A DNA stretch of 64,000 nucleotides from Sporodiniella umbellata. Its lineage: Eukaryota; Mucoromycota; Mucoromycetes; Mucorales; Rhizopodaceae. The first letter of the stretch is position 1, and each line of letters opens with the position of its first letter. A program made the position numbers and the translations under genes. The DNA lies in contig JAIXMR010000010.1 in the NCBI GenBank assembly GCA_025677835.1, positions 308,588 to 372,587 on the forward strand. Direction: 5' to 3'. Below the pieces are notes generated by a model. It saw only the letters and a program-made list of their open reading frames with translations. It was not told the origin of the DNA and made no database searches. This document shows, in pieces, positions 23,903 to 33,928 of this stretch.

Positions 23903-25616
23903 GTTAGAACAACATCTGCTATTTTACGACTGTATATATTGTTTAAGAATTTTTTTTTTTTTTTGATTTCTTTTATTTGTACTTTTTCGACATTTTTGCA
24001 CTTCTATCGCATTTGTGCATATACGAAGTAAACTTTACAAGCAAAAACAAAAAAAACGAAAGAAAAAGAAAACGATGGAAAAACACCCAAAGTGATAGTT
24101 TACTGTCTATTTAAAATCGCTATATAGAGTTTCGTGTTCTAGTCTATCTTCTGCAAAGATAACGATATAGTAGCAAATCCGAAGCCACTTGCGAACATGT
24201 CTTGCTTGAAATTTGTCAAATATTCGGATATCTCTTCTTTGCTCTCTACGCCTAAGCGAGGACCTAGATACTTCATCATCCCCTCAATTGCTTTTACAGC
24301 ATCCCATATAAACTTTTTTGCCAAATGCGTTCCACTATCTATACATATAAAAAAAGACAGACTGAATACAAAAGATCCATACTTCTGTATACTCACTTGT
24401 GTTGAACGGTACAATATCGCTTTGTACTACTTTTACATTGCTATGTTCTGAAACCAAGCCTTCTAGTTCATATGCAATATTAGGATTCTGCCCTCTTTCA
24501 GTGGCAAAGTTGATTACTACGAAAAAAGATTAGTACTGTATTTGTATCAGAGTAAAATCGGTTACTGGCTTCAGTTGTGCGGTAACAGGTTGAGTTTTTG
24601 TCTTTTGGAAGCTAAAATAAAAGTCAGTTACAAGCAAAAGTAAAAAGCGAAATGCTTAGTATAAGACAAAACTTTCTTACCAGAGGGGTGCCATCGACAA
24701 ACTGGACTATTCCTCCCGGTTTTACAACTCTTATGACTTCTTTGATGGCGATCGGCCACTCGTTAGCTCGGAGTGCCCAAACGAAAAGTCCCATACGAAC
24801 AAAATCAAACGTGTTGTCTTCATATGGCAGCTTCTGAATTACGTTTCCGTATGAAAAGTTCAAATGAGCAAGCTTTTGTATGATCACAGGTGCATCTATA
24901 ATATCGCAGCCATGGTATGTACAGTTCGGGTACTCAGAACTCATATCCTACAGTATTTGTAGTGAGTGAGCGATATATATGTGGCTGTATATATCTGCTT
25001 TACTGCCATCCAAACGCCAGATCCGCAGCCTACGTCTAGTATAGATATACCGCCTTCAAAGTCTAGTGTTTCCTTTGCGCTAGACGATATATTTCTATCG
25101 CCTGATTTAGCTTTTACAAATTCCATTTAGATTTATTTTTACCCTCCTAGAAGCTCCTTATAAATAAAGTGTTGCTTTGAAAAAAAAAAAAAAAAAAAGA
25201 AATAAAAAAAAACACTGTGTTAGTTTGCCCAGTTTTTTTTTTATTTCTTTTGGTTCTTTGCTCTTACTCCTGTTAGTCTCTCATGCTCATCTTTATCTTT
25301 AGGCAGCCAGTATGTAGATGTCTCTTCGCTATGAAACTCTCGCTTTGTAGCCAATGACTCAGGATTGATTGCTGTGTGTAACTCTGTGGTCAAAGTGTCT
25401 GTCTCCATCGACGTGAACTCTGTAATATTTTCAGATTCGATTAGACTCTCATGCCCTGATGACTTTATGAACGAAACACAGTTTCCCATTATAGTAACAT
25501 TTATACAAAAGTTTGAAAAAAGACGAAAGTTCTTACATTATATAGTAATAACGAGAAAAAGAGTACAAAATGAAGAGACAATATGTTTTCTTCTTAAATA
25601 CACAAGCTGGGATATC
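23903..25616. repeat. Left arm of 1.7-kb inverted repeat
   Basis: This is the reverse complement of 26899-28587 with a few percent differences and small indels (for example an extra segment near 24020-24030 and altered T/A runs). It carries the complete methyltransferase gene plus its upstream region and about 230 bp of 3' flank. The inner edge is at GATATC (25611-25616). Confidence 0.9.
24139..25489 (-). CDS. SAM-dependent class I methyltransferase, copy A
   Basis: Seven minus-strand exons (25489-25268, 25174-25143, 25094-25004, 24947-24681, 24611-24566, 24516-24397, 24338-24139) join in phase to 325 residues. The SAM-binding motif I is ILDVGCGSG (about 102-110), with acidic post-I DIIDAP and the motif IEVIRVVKPGG-like segment KEVIRVVKPGGIVQFVD. 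The upstream STYWLPKDKDEHERLTG segment and the C-terminal GTHLAKKFIWDAVKAIE region place it in the fungal LaeA/UMTA-like methyltransferase group; substrate unknown. The N-terminus MGNCVS matches an N-myristoylation signal with an adjacent Cys. Exon 2 is only 32 bp. This copy forms a head-to-head pair with copy B across a 1.3-kb spacer. Confidence 0.85.
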
Positions 25617-26898
25617 TTTATGTATCTTGTAACACATCAATTCCAAGTACATTAGTCTTTCGATACTAAAAACGAAGACGGTTTCCGAAAGGTTGACCTA
25701 GAACTCAAAATTCCCGTTTTTTTAAGTAGCTGCTTTGAGTCGCTTTCTGTCTATATATAAATAATTCATCCTTTTTAGACAAACTATGCAATGTAAGCAA
25801 TTTAGCTTTGTGGTTTTTTTTAACCAACGTATTGTTTTGTGCGGTGCCTTCAAAAGGCCTCTCACTATAACATTTTGTATGAACGACTAATTACGTGACT
25901 TGAGAAAAAAGTACGGAAAGATCTTGAGGCAACAGACATTATAAAGCAAAGCAGTGTCCTTTCGATAAAGAAATACTTTTTTAAACCGAATCAAAGTACC
26001 AATAAACAATTTGGGTATACACTTCCAACAATAGCCCACAAGCAAATATCACCATATACCGTCGCATACTATTTAAAGGCCAGCTGCTACCAAAAAGTAA
26101 TGTACGAGCAATAAAAAGACCTCATATAATTTTTAGTACAAGTGCTTTAGTCAAGTCCTGAGTAGCTGCCAAATTCTCTAGTATATGATATAGACAATGG
26201 TATACTTTTGGGTAAAAAAAAAAAAGGACGTATAAAACCCTTAAAAGGAGCTGGAGCCATAATGAAATGCAAAGGTGCAAGATTTGACGTAAAAGAGATA
26301 GCTGATTACTGAACTAAATCTGAACGAGACTTACTTTAAAGTTGCCTTGGGTTAATCGCCTAATCATTGCTTTTATAAAAGACAGGCATAGTAGAAAATT
26401 TTGGAGTTGTATTAAGTTTGATAGTTTAACAATAGATGTTGGAATTGAAAAACACCTTTCTGTTTTTTTTTTTTTTGGGCACAGACAGTCTTAATTGTCG
26501 CCTTCTAAATAGTTGTTTTATCCAGTCAACTCAGTCTTATGGACCTCATTTTTTATACTATCCCGTATCCTAAATTTAGCTAAAGTTTTAAATACCTTTC
26601 TTATTTTTGTTGGTTAAGGTCATCTTCTATAATGAAAGTAATACAGGAGTGGCTTCCTTTAGTAATAATTGATAATTGCTTTTGGTCCCTAAAGTTACAA
26701 AAGAATGCTACATATTCAAATGTATGTCCCTTCTTCATCTTTAGTTTAAAAGGAACTACAGAATAGCAACTACAGAAGAGCATGAATTTGAATTATCATT
26801 GTAAATTGTAATTGGAGCTTTCATAAAATCACATAGTAAAGGAAGTCACGTGGAAATAAAGTTCAAAAGTTACAGTAGTACGTGCTACTGTCTATAAT
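25617..26898. other. Spacer at the centre of the methyltransferase inverted repeat
   Basis: The 1.28-kb unique sequence between the repeat arms contains the presumed divergent promoters of copies A and B. Left side continues the copy-A upstream region (homologous to 44035-44060 and 23861-23883) for about 30 bp further than the right side. No coding sequence is supported; the ORF at 26601-26783 has no recognisable features. Confidence 0.5.
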
Positions 26899-28587
26899 GA
26901 TATCCCAGCTTGTGTATTTAAGAAGAAAACATATTGTCTCTTCATTTTGTACTCTTTTTCTCGTTATTACTATATAATGTAAGAACTTTCGTCTTTTTTC
27001 AAACTTTTGTATAAATGTTACTATAATGGGAAACTGTGTTTCGTTCATAAAGTCATCAGGGCATGAGAGTCTAATCGAATCTGAAAATATTACAGAGTTC
27101 ACGTCGATGGAGACAGACACTTTGACCACAGAGTTACACACAGCAATCAATCCTGAGTCATTGGCTACGAAGCGAGAGTTTCATAGCGAAGAGACGTCTA
27201 CATACTGGCTGCCTAAAGACAAAGATGAGCATGAGAGACTAACAGGAGTAAGAGCAAAGAACCAAAAGAAATAAAAAAAAAACTGGGCAAACTAACACAG
27301 TGTTTTTTTTTATTTCTTTTTTTTTTTTTTTTTTTCAAAGCAACACTTTATTTATAAGGAGCTTCTAGGAGGGTAAAAATAAATCTAAATGGAATTTGTA
27401 AAAGCTAAATCAGGCGATAGAAATATATCGTCTAGCGCAAAGGAAACACTAGACTTTGAAGGCGGTATATCTATACTAGACGTAGGCTGCGGATCTGGCG
27501 TTTGGATGGCAGTAAAGCAGATATATACAGCCACATATATATCGCTCACTCACTACAAATACTGTAGGATATGAGTTCTGAGTACCCGAACTGTACATAC
27601 CATGGCTGCGATATTATAGATGCACCTGTGATCATACAAAAGCTTGCTCATTTGAACTTTTCATACGGAAACGTAATTCAGAAGCTGCCATATGAAGACA
27701 ACACGTTTGATTTTGTTCGTATGGGACTTTTCGTTTGGGCACTCCGAGCTAACGAGTGGCCGATCGCCATCAAAGAAGTCATAAGAGTTGTAAAACCGGG
27801 AGGAATAGTCCAGTTTGTCGATGTCACTCCTCTGGTAAGAAAGTTTTGTCTTATATTAAGCATTTCGCTTTTTATTTTTGCTTGTAACTGACTTTTATTT
27901 TAGCTTCCAAAAGACAAAAACTCAACCTGTTACCGCACAACTGAAGCCAGTAACCGATTTTACTCTGATACAAATACAGTACTAATCTTTTTTCGTAGTA
28001 ATCAACTTTGCCACTGAAAGAGGGCAGAATCCTAATATTGCATATGAACTAGAAGGCTTGGTTTCAGAACATAGCAATGTAAAAGTAGTACAAAGCGATA
28101 TTGTACCGTTCAACACAAGTGAGTATACAGAAGTATGGATCTTTTGTATTCAGTCTGTCTTTTTTTATATGTATAGATAGTGGAACGCATTTGGCAAAAA
28201 AGTTTATATGGGATGCTGTAAAAGCAATTGAGGGGATGATGAAGTATCTAGGTCCTCGCTTAGGCGTAGAAAGCAAAGAAGAGATATCCGAATATTTGAA
28301 AAATTTCAAGCAAGACATGTTCACAAACGATTTCGAATTTACTACTATATCGCTATCATTACAGAAGATAGACTAGAACACGAAACTCTATATAGCGATT
28401 TTAAATAGACAGTAAACTATCACTTTGGGTGTTTTTCCATCGTTTTCTTTTTTTTTTTTTGGTTTTTTGTTTTTGCTTGTAAAGTTTATGCACAAATGCG
28501 ACAGAAGCGCAAAAATGTCGAAAAAGTACAGACAAATCTTAACCAATATATACAGTCGTAAAATAGAAGATGTTCTAACAAGATTTT
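26899..28587. repeat. Right arm of 1.7-kb inverted repeat
   Basis: Reverse-complement partner of 23903-25616. It is also the left end of the 4.8-kb direct duplication shared with 44061-48868, so this segment exists in three full copies in the window. Confidence 0.9.
27026..28376 (+). CDS. SAM-dependent class I methyltransferase, copy B
   Basis: Seven plus-strand exons (27026-27247, 27341-27372, 27421-27511, 27568-27834, 27904-27949, 27999-28118, 28177-28376) join in phase to 325 residues with no disabling change. It has the same architecture as copy A: MGNCVS N-terminus, ILDVGCGSG motif I, VVKPGG and the C-terminal GTHLAKKF region. It differs from A at a few sites, for example VTPL for GTPL before intron 4 and a changed C-terminus (FTNDFEFTTI for FASGFGFATI). 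Introns are 48-93 bp and several contain TACTAAT or CTAAC-like branch points. Its substrate is unknown; multiplicity suggests an accessory role rather than an essential one. Confidence 0.85.
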
Positions 28588-28605
28588 TTTTTGTAAGAGT
28601 GGTTT

Positions 28606-28952
28606 ATAACTGAAGTTTTTAAACTAAATAAATTTTACCAACTTTATTATAACTAATATAAGTTGTCCAAATATATAGGAATATTGTTCTATAGGCTAAA
28701 CATACCAAATATGTTGGTAATCAATATATGTATAATTAAGAGATTAACTTATGTGTAAGTTTTGTAAAGATGTTTTTAAAGAGGAAGAGTGGGGAAAATA
28801 TTGTAATTGTAGTTTTATACAATGTCAGATCCCGAAGGATATTGACATTAGATGTAAGTTTTAAATAGTGTAATTGGTTAATTATAGCAGTCTGTGAGTT
28901 GGGATTGGGTGTGTGTCAAATATCTGTATAATTGACTGCTTACGGATCAAGA
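28606..28952. repeat. 347-bp dispersed repeat, copy 1
   Basis: Nearly identical in inverted orientation to 35405-35752, and in direct orientation to 45761-46107 as part of the large duplication. No terminal inverted repeats or coding capacity are visible. It could be a non-autonomous element or solo terminal repeat (it can be read as TG...CA), but this is unproven. Confidence 0.8.
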
Positions 28953-29178
28953 GCTCTTTATTTTGAAATAAAACTCATAGTCACACATCACTTTCGAGGT
29001 GGGACTAGAAAATCTATATATAATTAAAACAGATAATCCAATAGCCAGCATTCCGATAGAGTTTTTCTTTTGGTAGAACAGCTTTTTACCTTTTTGAACT
29101 GAGTATTGTTGCAATCTTGTGTAAAGTTCATTTGACTATAAATTTTGTGTTGTAAGGTACTAGTTTGATGATGCACTG

Positions 29179-29400
29179 CTAGTAGCTCGACCATATGTTA
29201 TAATGGGTGACCAGCAATATCGGTCTAAAAGTCGTCTTGGGCCGATAGTGAGTATCGTTTGAGACCGTCCATTTGGTTAGAGCCTCAAAGATCATGTCAT
29301 CGGTAATATTGTATGTAGGGAAACAGTAATTCATCACCGTTCTCCATACTTCTTGTTTTTTAGGACATCGTACCAAGAGTATCAGATCAAGAATTTGCCT
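29179..29400 (-). pseudogene. LINE-type retrotransposon relic (RT zinc-binding tail)
   Basis: The minus strand encodes LVRCPKKQEVWRTVMNYCFP followed by ITDDMIFEALTKW. A Cys-Pro-x-Lys then Val-Trp arrangement like this is typical of the zinc-binding region after the reverse-transcriptase domain of fungal non-LTR elements. Only this tail is recognisable; upstream frames are closed by stops. The match is short, so the family call is tentative. Confidence 0.4.
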
Positions 29401-30354
29401 CTACAATCTCGTATTTTTGTGAATGTGAGTTTATAGCTAAGGTGTCTGTTGTCAATGTAAAGGTTATTCAAGTACGATTGGTCTTGTTAATTTAATATGT
29501 TGAGTAAGTACAACAACTCGCAATATCGTCTATCACCTCATGTTGAACAGATTGACCATAAGAGGGTGCCATTCTATTGCGCTTTCTCAGTTTCCTTCAC
29601 CCCTTTGTAACATCCCATCATTCTTTCTTGGTCAGATTCTCATAACTCTTTAACCTGTGCTACCAAAGCCATCTTCTGGCACTAGTTGGTTTCCGAATTT
29701 TTTTTGGCCCACTAAAATATTCAACGATATCTGCACTCTAATTTTTCTCTAATATGGACTATTGCCATAACCCTGGCCTTTCTGCTCAATTTATTGTTTC
29801 AATTCCCATTACTCAAGTCTGGCGAGTTCGCTGGAGGATTTTCTTTGACCTGGTCCTCTTTGATGCTCCCATAATTCTCATCAAAACTTATTTGGGCTCT
29901 CCAGCAATCTGCTGCCTGAAAACAAGTTTCTTTTAGTAATCAGTTTTCGTTTCGTCTACTACTATTTCTAGTCGTCAAGTTTTCCCTATACCTTAGTTTT
30001 TTGCTTTATCTTAATCCTCTTCTGTTTATTTCCTATAATTTGCGCATATCTCAGGATTGTCATAGGGAGAAGAAATCATAACCTTCAATACAAAAGTATT
30101 ATTCGGTCGGTGAAGCTTCTGCGTGTGCACCAAGCTTAGTAACGAGTCTCTTTTGAATATGACTTTCAAACCTGATATCTTCTTTCGTTCCAACCTCTTT
30201 TTTTAAGTAACTTGGTATGTCATACATGTCAAGTGATATATATTTAAAAGCAATCCATTTTACTTCATTACTTTACAAGAGCTAGGTTTTACCAGCAGTG
30301 TAATTCTCACTTTGAAAACAATCGTATGATGCATTATGAAAAAAAATATATTTA

Positions 30355-31733
30355 TTATTCATCGCCCCCATCCTTCTCGTCTTCAGTTTCTCCTCCAGAG
30401 ACATACTCCCCGACAGATTTGGCAGCAGCTTCTACAAGAAACAAACCATCTTTATTTTTTGGCCACAAGACTGCTGTTGTGTTTTGCTTGGTTTTTTCCT
30501 CCTTTTTCTCCCCAACCAACCGTTTGATCTTGTTAACTGCCTTTGCTCTTTCCTCGTCTTCCTTCTTGTCCTTCATACTGGACACAAAATTCTGAAAAAA
30601 ATTAAATTGTTAATTCAGTTTGAACCTATTTCAGCTATGTTTTAGCTCACCTTTACAGTATTTATACAATTGATTAAGGCTTGAATACCCCCACAATTAA
30701 TGGCTTTTTTGGTGACAGGGAAACAGCATTGACCAATCTGATTTATGATATAGCCAACACCCTCTATGAATTCCATTGTCAAAAACACAAATTCAAATCC
30801 CATGATCATGAGAAAGGGATAGGTAAAGTTGGTGTTGCTTTTGATAAGCGAATTTAAATGGAATTTTGCCATTAGTGCAAGCTTAAGCTTATCTTCATAA
30901 AACTTTGTGCTTTCAGCTATTTTTGAAAATTCGCCAAGTGAGCAGTCGCCCCCTTTTGAGTCCAAGATTGACATTATTCTTAAATCCACCTTTGGTCTGG
31001 CTTCTGATTTTTTAAAAATGGTAGGAACAGTGTCACCCCTAGTAAAAATATTAGTGTCGTTACAAAACAATTTTATAAAACAACTCACCAGTGGAGACAG
31101 ACATCAGAGAGACTGAATAACTCTTCAAGAAGATGGGACCAAAATTTGACTTTAAAGTCCTCTTCGGAGTATAAGGAGATGTTCGAAGCATTTAAATGAT
31201 ATGATTTGTGTATATGAATATCTAGTCTGCTCATAGTAATATGAAAGTCAGGGATAAAAAAACATTTATAGTTGACAAAAAACTTACATGAATCGCGAAA
31301 CTTCCTGTTGCACACGTATTGTTTTTGATGGAGGGTCAATTTTTTTTATTTCTTTTAATTTCATAGGCAAGCTTTTTTCATGCTATGGAAGTATTGATAG
31401 TGTTAGCTGACTAACCAATAACAGCCTAATAGCTTGGTATAAACTTACATTCTTTAAAATGCAATCAACAGTATCGTCTACTGTGCTTCTGTCTTGATTT
31501 GTTTGCCTTGTAATTTTATTTACTCTGTCTTTTAGGCTGGCAGGTAATAGATCCATTTGACTAGATGAACTCTTGTCTGTCATATCAAGGATGCTATTTT
31601 TAGAGAGACTAAATACTTTTTTGTTAGAGTCATCACGTCAATAGAGAATAAGATAAAGACTTTACTAGTAAAAAAACCGGTCTTTTACAGAGCTATTCTT
31701 AGACAATTTGAAAGATTTAAAAAAATCAGGCAT
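30355..31733 (-). CDS. Uncharacterised multi-exon protein, intact copy
   Basis: Six minus-strand exons (31733-31666, 31608-31449, 31382-31288, 31226-31089, 31038-30651, 30591-30355) join in phase to 361 residues, beginning MPDFFKSFKLSKN. Distinctive stretches are YSEEDFKVKFWSHLLEELF, CLHWGDT (spanning intron 4), KVDLRIMSILDSKGGDCSLG and DKLKLALMAKFHLNSLIK; the end is Lys/Glu-rich. I recognise the style of a large protein family repeated in Mucorales genomes, but no function is known to me. The broken gene at 56675-58314 shares the SEGDLLHTLW-type segment. An additional upstream exon (32045-31806, Lys-rich, reading into 31754 in the same frame) may extend the N-terminus. The right-hand duplicate (47510-48868) is truncated. 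Confidence 0.7.
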
Positions 31734-32173
31734 TGTATGAATAGAGGGTATCTGTAACCGTAAATAGAGAGTCAGTTTTTTTTAAAAGAAACGGTAACAT
31801 TTATATAAGACCTGCCTTTCTTTTCTTGGCTTTGATTTCATTCTTCTGGGACTTTTTTCTTTTTGCTTCGTTTCTTCGTTCAAGCTCCTGTTACAGTTTA
31901 AGTTGAGCAAATTTTTTTTTGACAAAACGACTCTTCTAACTACCCCTTTGACTTTAGCAGCTCTCAGAATACGAGCATCAAGAATGAGTTCAGATTCTAG
32001 TGAGGCAACTTTCTCAAGCTTTTTGACCGTAGATTTTGTGGACATAGGACTGGTGAAGTGAAAAAGAACTAATTGATCTTTTGAGGTGGACTTGGGACAT
32101 TTTTAAATCCAACGAAAAAGCGTTACGAAGCGTGATGTCATACGCCGTTTAATAATGAGGGAGTTTGTACTTT

Positions 32174-33928
32174 TTAGGATGATTTTTTATGGAAGGGTTC
32201 CAATAAAGAAGTTACACAAGAAACTATAGTCTTTGGATCCCAACTTTGCTTGCGTATACAGTGATTCAGTTGCTCAAAAAAACAGGTTCGAAGCCTTTTG
32301 ATCACACTGCTCGTCTCTGGTGCACGTATTGAGTTGATTTTGGCTGATTTCCATGCGTCTTGAACCGATTCATAAGATGAACCATTTTTCTTGAACTCTG
32401 CCAAGGAGGCCATCAATTGATAAAACAGATATGTTTTTGTTTGATAAATATTGGTCTTTTCCCGCCCGGACTCCTTCAAGGGAATATTCAAAAGTAGCTT
32501 CAGCATCCTCATTACATCTTGCGCATCAGGATCCGCTAGCGCCTTTATAGACTTTTCTTCAACCTCTACTCTTTCAATCATATGATGCATACAGTAAATA
32601 AAGTTTTCGATTGCCTCTACATGTACTTCGTTTTTGAAAATAGAACATAGCTTCATATCCACTATTTTGTAAAGATGCTTGTCTTCAAATAACGCTATAT
32701 TAGTTTAAAAGAAGACAATCATATGAGTTCCAGGACTTACTCAAAAGAAAAAAGAAAAACAGAAAGAAGCATACCTTCATCATAAATTTGAACAATCTGA
32801 GCAAAAAAAACAATGTACTCTTGTAAGACAGAGCACTCGATAAATGCTTGAGCCAGCCGCAAGCCAAGAGCATTGGCCTCGTTTTCATTGACAAGCATCA
32901 TTTCTATTTGATTCTTTTAAAAACTGCACGTTTATATATAGAGACAACTGTTACCATTCACTTTAGGCAATTCATTTTGAAGAGTTAATCGGCTATAAAT
33001 GTCTTTCCATTGAACATAACGATCCGTATTATTACGCTTGTTTCTCCACATGCTCATCCATATTTCAACTGTCGCTTTCAACAAGTCCAAAAAAGCCTGC
33101 TGATCGTCTTCAACCGGAGAAAAGATACTTTTAATAGCTTGGCTCGATTGGGATTTGGAAGCCACCATACTTTCTTTCTGAAGATTTTCTTGACTCGGAG
33201 CTTGGGTTTGTGTACCTTCCGTAGGTGTATCTGTGTAGGCTACTTCTTTAACAGTGGCAAAATAATTGGAGTGGCCCAGCTAGATGCCGACTTGGGATGG
33301 ATTTGCTGAAGCATCTTTTGGTATTTCCTCTTCTTTCTTTATTTTGCTTTTTGATTCAATATCTTCCTTTAGAGCCATACCTGTTTTTGAAGCTTCTTGA
33401 TCGAGGGTTTCCTCTTCAGCTTTATGTTTGAGAATTTCTGGATTAGTTCCTTGTTGTTTCTCTGTAGTCTTCTGCATAGGTATTTCTGGAGTAGTTTCTT
33501 GGTTTTTTTCTTCATTTTTCTGCTCAGGCGCTTTTGGAGTAACCTCTTGCTCTTCTTGCTTGGATACTTTTGATGTAGCTTTTTGACTATCTGTGTCTTT
33601 CTTTTGGAGTTCATCTTGAACAGCTTTTTTATCCATCACAGACTTTTTAGCATTTTTGCGGTCATTTTTTTCGTCATTTTCCGAATCTAGCTCTATATCT
33701 TTGGGTAATTTGCTGTCGACACCGGTATCGTCCTGAGTCTGAAAAACGCTTTGGTTATCCAATTCTTTTTGCTCAAAGGCAGTAGATACATTCTTTTTCA
33801 AGATCTCATCATCTGTAGCGTCTTGAATTTCGCTCAAGTCTTTTCTCTGATTTATCTCCTGCTCCTTTTTTTGGAACTCGCTGCTATCGATATCATTGTT
33901 TGGATCACTTTTAATCTTTTGTCTCTTT
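32174..33928 (-). pseudogene. Uncharacterised Lys/Glu-rich protein gene with an in-frame TAG
   Basis: Minus-strand exons 33928-32955, 32903-32775 and 32694-32174 join in phase through two GT-AG introns. The first exon begins after an ATTAG acceptor; no convincing first exon with a start was found upstream. The frame is open across 974 bp except for one TAG at 33282-33280, between NPSQVGI and LGHSNYFATVKE. The N-terminal part is highly charged and repetitive (Lys/Glu/Gln/Thr), the C-terminal part helical (IENFIYCMHHMIERVEVEE, MRMLKLLLNIPLKE). About 540 codons in total. I recognise no family. Because the frame is preserved after the stop, the nonsense change looks recent, or it is read through. 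Confidence 0.6.

Larger units (their letters stand above)
26899..31713. repeat. Left copy of a 4.8-kb direct segmental duplication
   Basis: Collinear with 44061-48868 (offset 17,155-17,162 bp). It includes methyltransferase copy B, a LINE relic and the complete gene at 30355-31733 except its first 20 coding bases. From about 28380 to 31713 the two copies are nearly identical: I saw only homopolymer changes and one substitution near 31650. The methyltransferase portion differs at roughly 50 sites. Confidence 0.93.

Noticed and set aside
28612..28952. Solo LTR interpretation of the 347-bp repeat (TG...CA ends)
   Set aside because: No target-site duplication or associated retrotransposon sequence was visible, so it is left as an unclassified repeat.
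32270..32300. tRNA B-box-like GGTTCGA and similar matches (also near 773 and 15974)
   Set aside because: No A box, acceptor stem or anticodon arm could be fitted around any of them; two lie inside coding exons.
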